This document shows positions 5,670 to 5,809 of a stretch of 5,809 nt of DNA, one piece after another (the stretch's first letter is position 1; every line of letters starts with the position of its first letter). Made by a program: the position numbers and the translations under genes. The notes under the pieces are model-generated. The model was not told where the DNA came from and did no database searches. It saw only the letters and a program-made list of their open reading frames with translations. This DNA is from Phycisphaerae bacterium (lineage in GTDB: Bacteria > Planctomycetota > Phycisphaerae > Sedimentisphaerales > Anaerohalosphaeraceae), in NCBI GenBank assembly GCA_003567095.1, contig PXAQ01000164.1:1-5809 (forward strand), written 5' to 3'.

Positions 5670-5705
5670 CACCACCGGGCATACGGTCCCGTACCACGGC
5701 GGTTC
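5670..5705 (-). ncRNA. Group II intron domain V
   Basis: On the minus strand ACCGCCG (5703-5697) pairs with CGGTGGT (5677-5671) including one G-U pair; after a bulged U (5696) GG (5695-5694) pairs with CC (5679-5678); a 2-nt 3'-side bulge (5681-5680) follows; then UACG (5693-5690) pairs with CGUA (5685-5682) around a GGAC loop. The catalytic triad reads CGC (5701-5699), with the central G opposite U as expected. The CGC form, rather than AGC, is known from IIC introns among others. The bulged U is a small departure from the regular helix. Confidence 0.8.
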
Positions 5706-5809
5706 ATTTTAGCCAGTCGGTTTGACAGACCGTCCGGGCAAGTGAGACCACGCTCAATCGTTCAAAGTACCGCGCCGGGAAAGCCAGGTTCATATGTGCC
5801 GCTCCGGCG
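5704..5809 (-). CDS. ltrA: C-terminal tail of a group II intron reverse transcriptase/maturase (5' end outside window)
   Basis: The frame enters at the right edge and gives 34 residues ending at TGA 5706-5704: the segment HMNLAFPARYFERLSVVSLA followed by a short tail TDWLK. The pattern NxAFPxxYFxxLxxVSL resembles the very end of maturases that lack a C-terminal HNH endonuclease, in which the ORF stops next to domain V. Here the stop codon overlaps the first bases of domain V. The tail alone is too short for a firm family call, so the assignment rests mainly on the adjoining intron RNA domains. The symbol is by function only. Confidence 0.62.
   Translation of the reverse strand, partial: AGAAHMNLAFPARYFERLSVVSLARTVCQTDWLK

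Larger units (their letters stand above)
5633..5809 (-). mobile_element. Group II intron, 3' end (5' part outside window)
   Basis: Reading the minus strand from the right edge: the last 34 codons of an ORF, a domain V hairpin, a 1-nt joint, and a domain VI hairpin with a bulged adenosine, ending in CTCGAT. This order is the standard 3' end of a bacterial group II intron with a maturase encoded in domain IV. The predicted intron/exon boundary is after 5633 (minus-strand T), by analogy with introns ending in AY; the adjacent 3' exon is GCCTGCCTAGG and then the murD stop region. The intron is antisense to murD and 16 bp away from its stop. The 5' end, exon-binding sites and most of the maturase lie beyond the window, so whether it is intact and active cannot be judged. 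Confidence 0.85.

Overview
The window reads as a piece of a GC-rich bacterial chromosome, most likely from the phylum Planctomycetota. Three things point that way by family knowledge: a MurD whose N-terminal nucleotide-binding loop has the glycine-rich form GLGSFGGG, an OMP decarboxylase of the long subfamily 2 type, and intergenic AT-rich repeats of the TTTCGGATTTCGA kind. No taxonomic search was run, so this is inference. Three of the four genes with a visible start (the radical SAM gene, apbE and murD) have no clear Shine-Dalgarno motif, a fourth (the unknown membrane protein) has only a weak GGA, and pyrF has a good one.

Layout, left to right. (1) Positions 1-1075, minus strand: the N-terminal 358 residues of a cobalamin-binding-type radical SAM protein, running off the left edge. 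It carries an in-frame GC-rich palindromic element. (2) 1123-2151, plus: apbE, the FAD:protein FMN transferase, divergent from gene 1 across a 47-bp AT-rich gap that holds a likely minus-strand promoter. (3) 2213-2896, minus: a membrane-anchored protein of unknown function resembling YpmS/DUF2140 in layout, convergent with apbE. (4) 3030-3968, plus: pyrF, divergent from gene 3 across a gap with back-to-back promoter-like sequences and a 50-bp-spaced direct repeat. (5) 3969-4248: a 280-bp non-coding gap with nested inverted repeats. (6) 4249-5616, plus: murD. (7) 5633-5809, minus: the 3' end of a group II intron (end of the maturase ORF, domain V, domain VI with a bulged branch-point adenosine), ending 16 bp after the murD stop and entering from the right edge.

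The protein genes are mainly housekeeping: flavinylation of exported proteins (apbE), pyrimidine synthesis (pyrF) and peptidoglycan precursor synthesis (murD). They do not form an obvious single pathway or operon; orientation alternates at almost every boundary. I see no defence system, CRISPR array, tRNA or rRNA. The more unusual content is non-coding: the palindrome inside the radical SAM gene, the nested repeat between pyrF and murD, and the group II intron terminus tucked against murD in antisense orientation.
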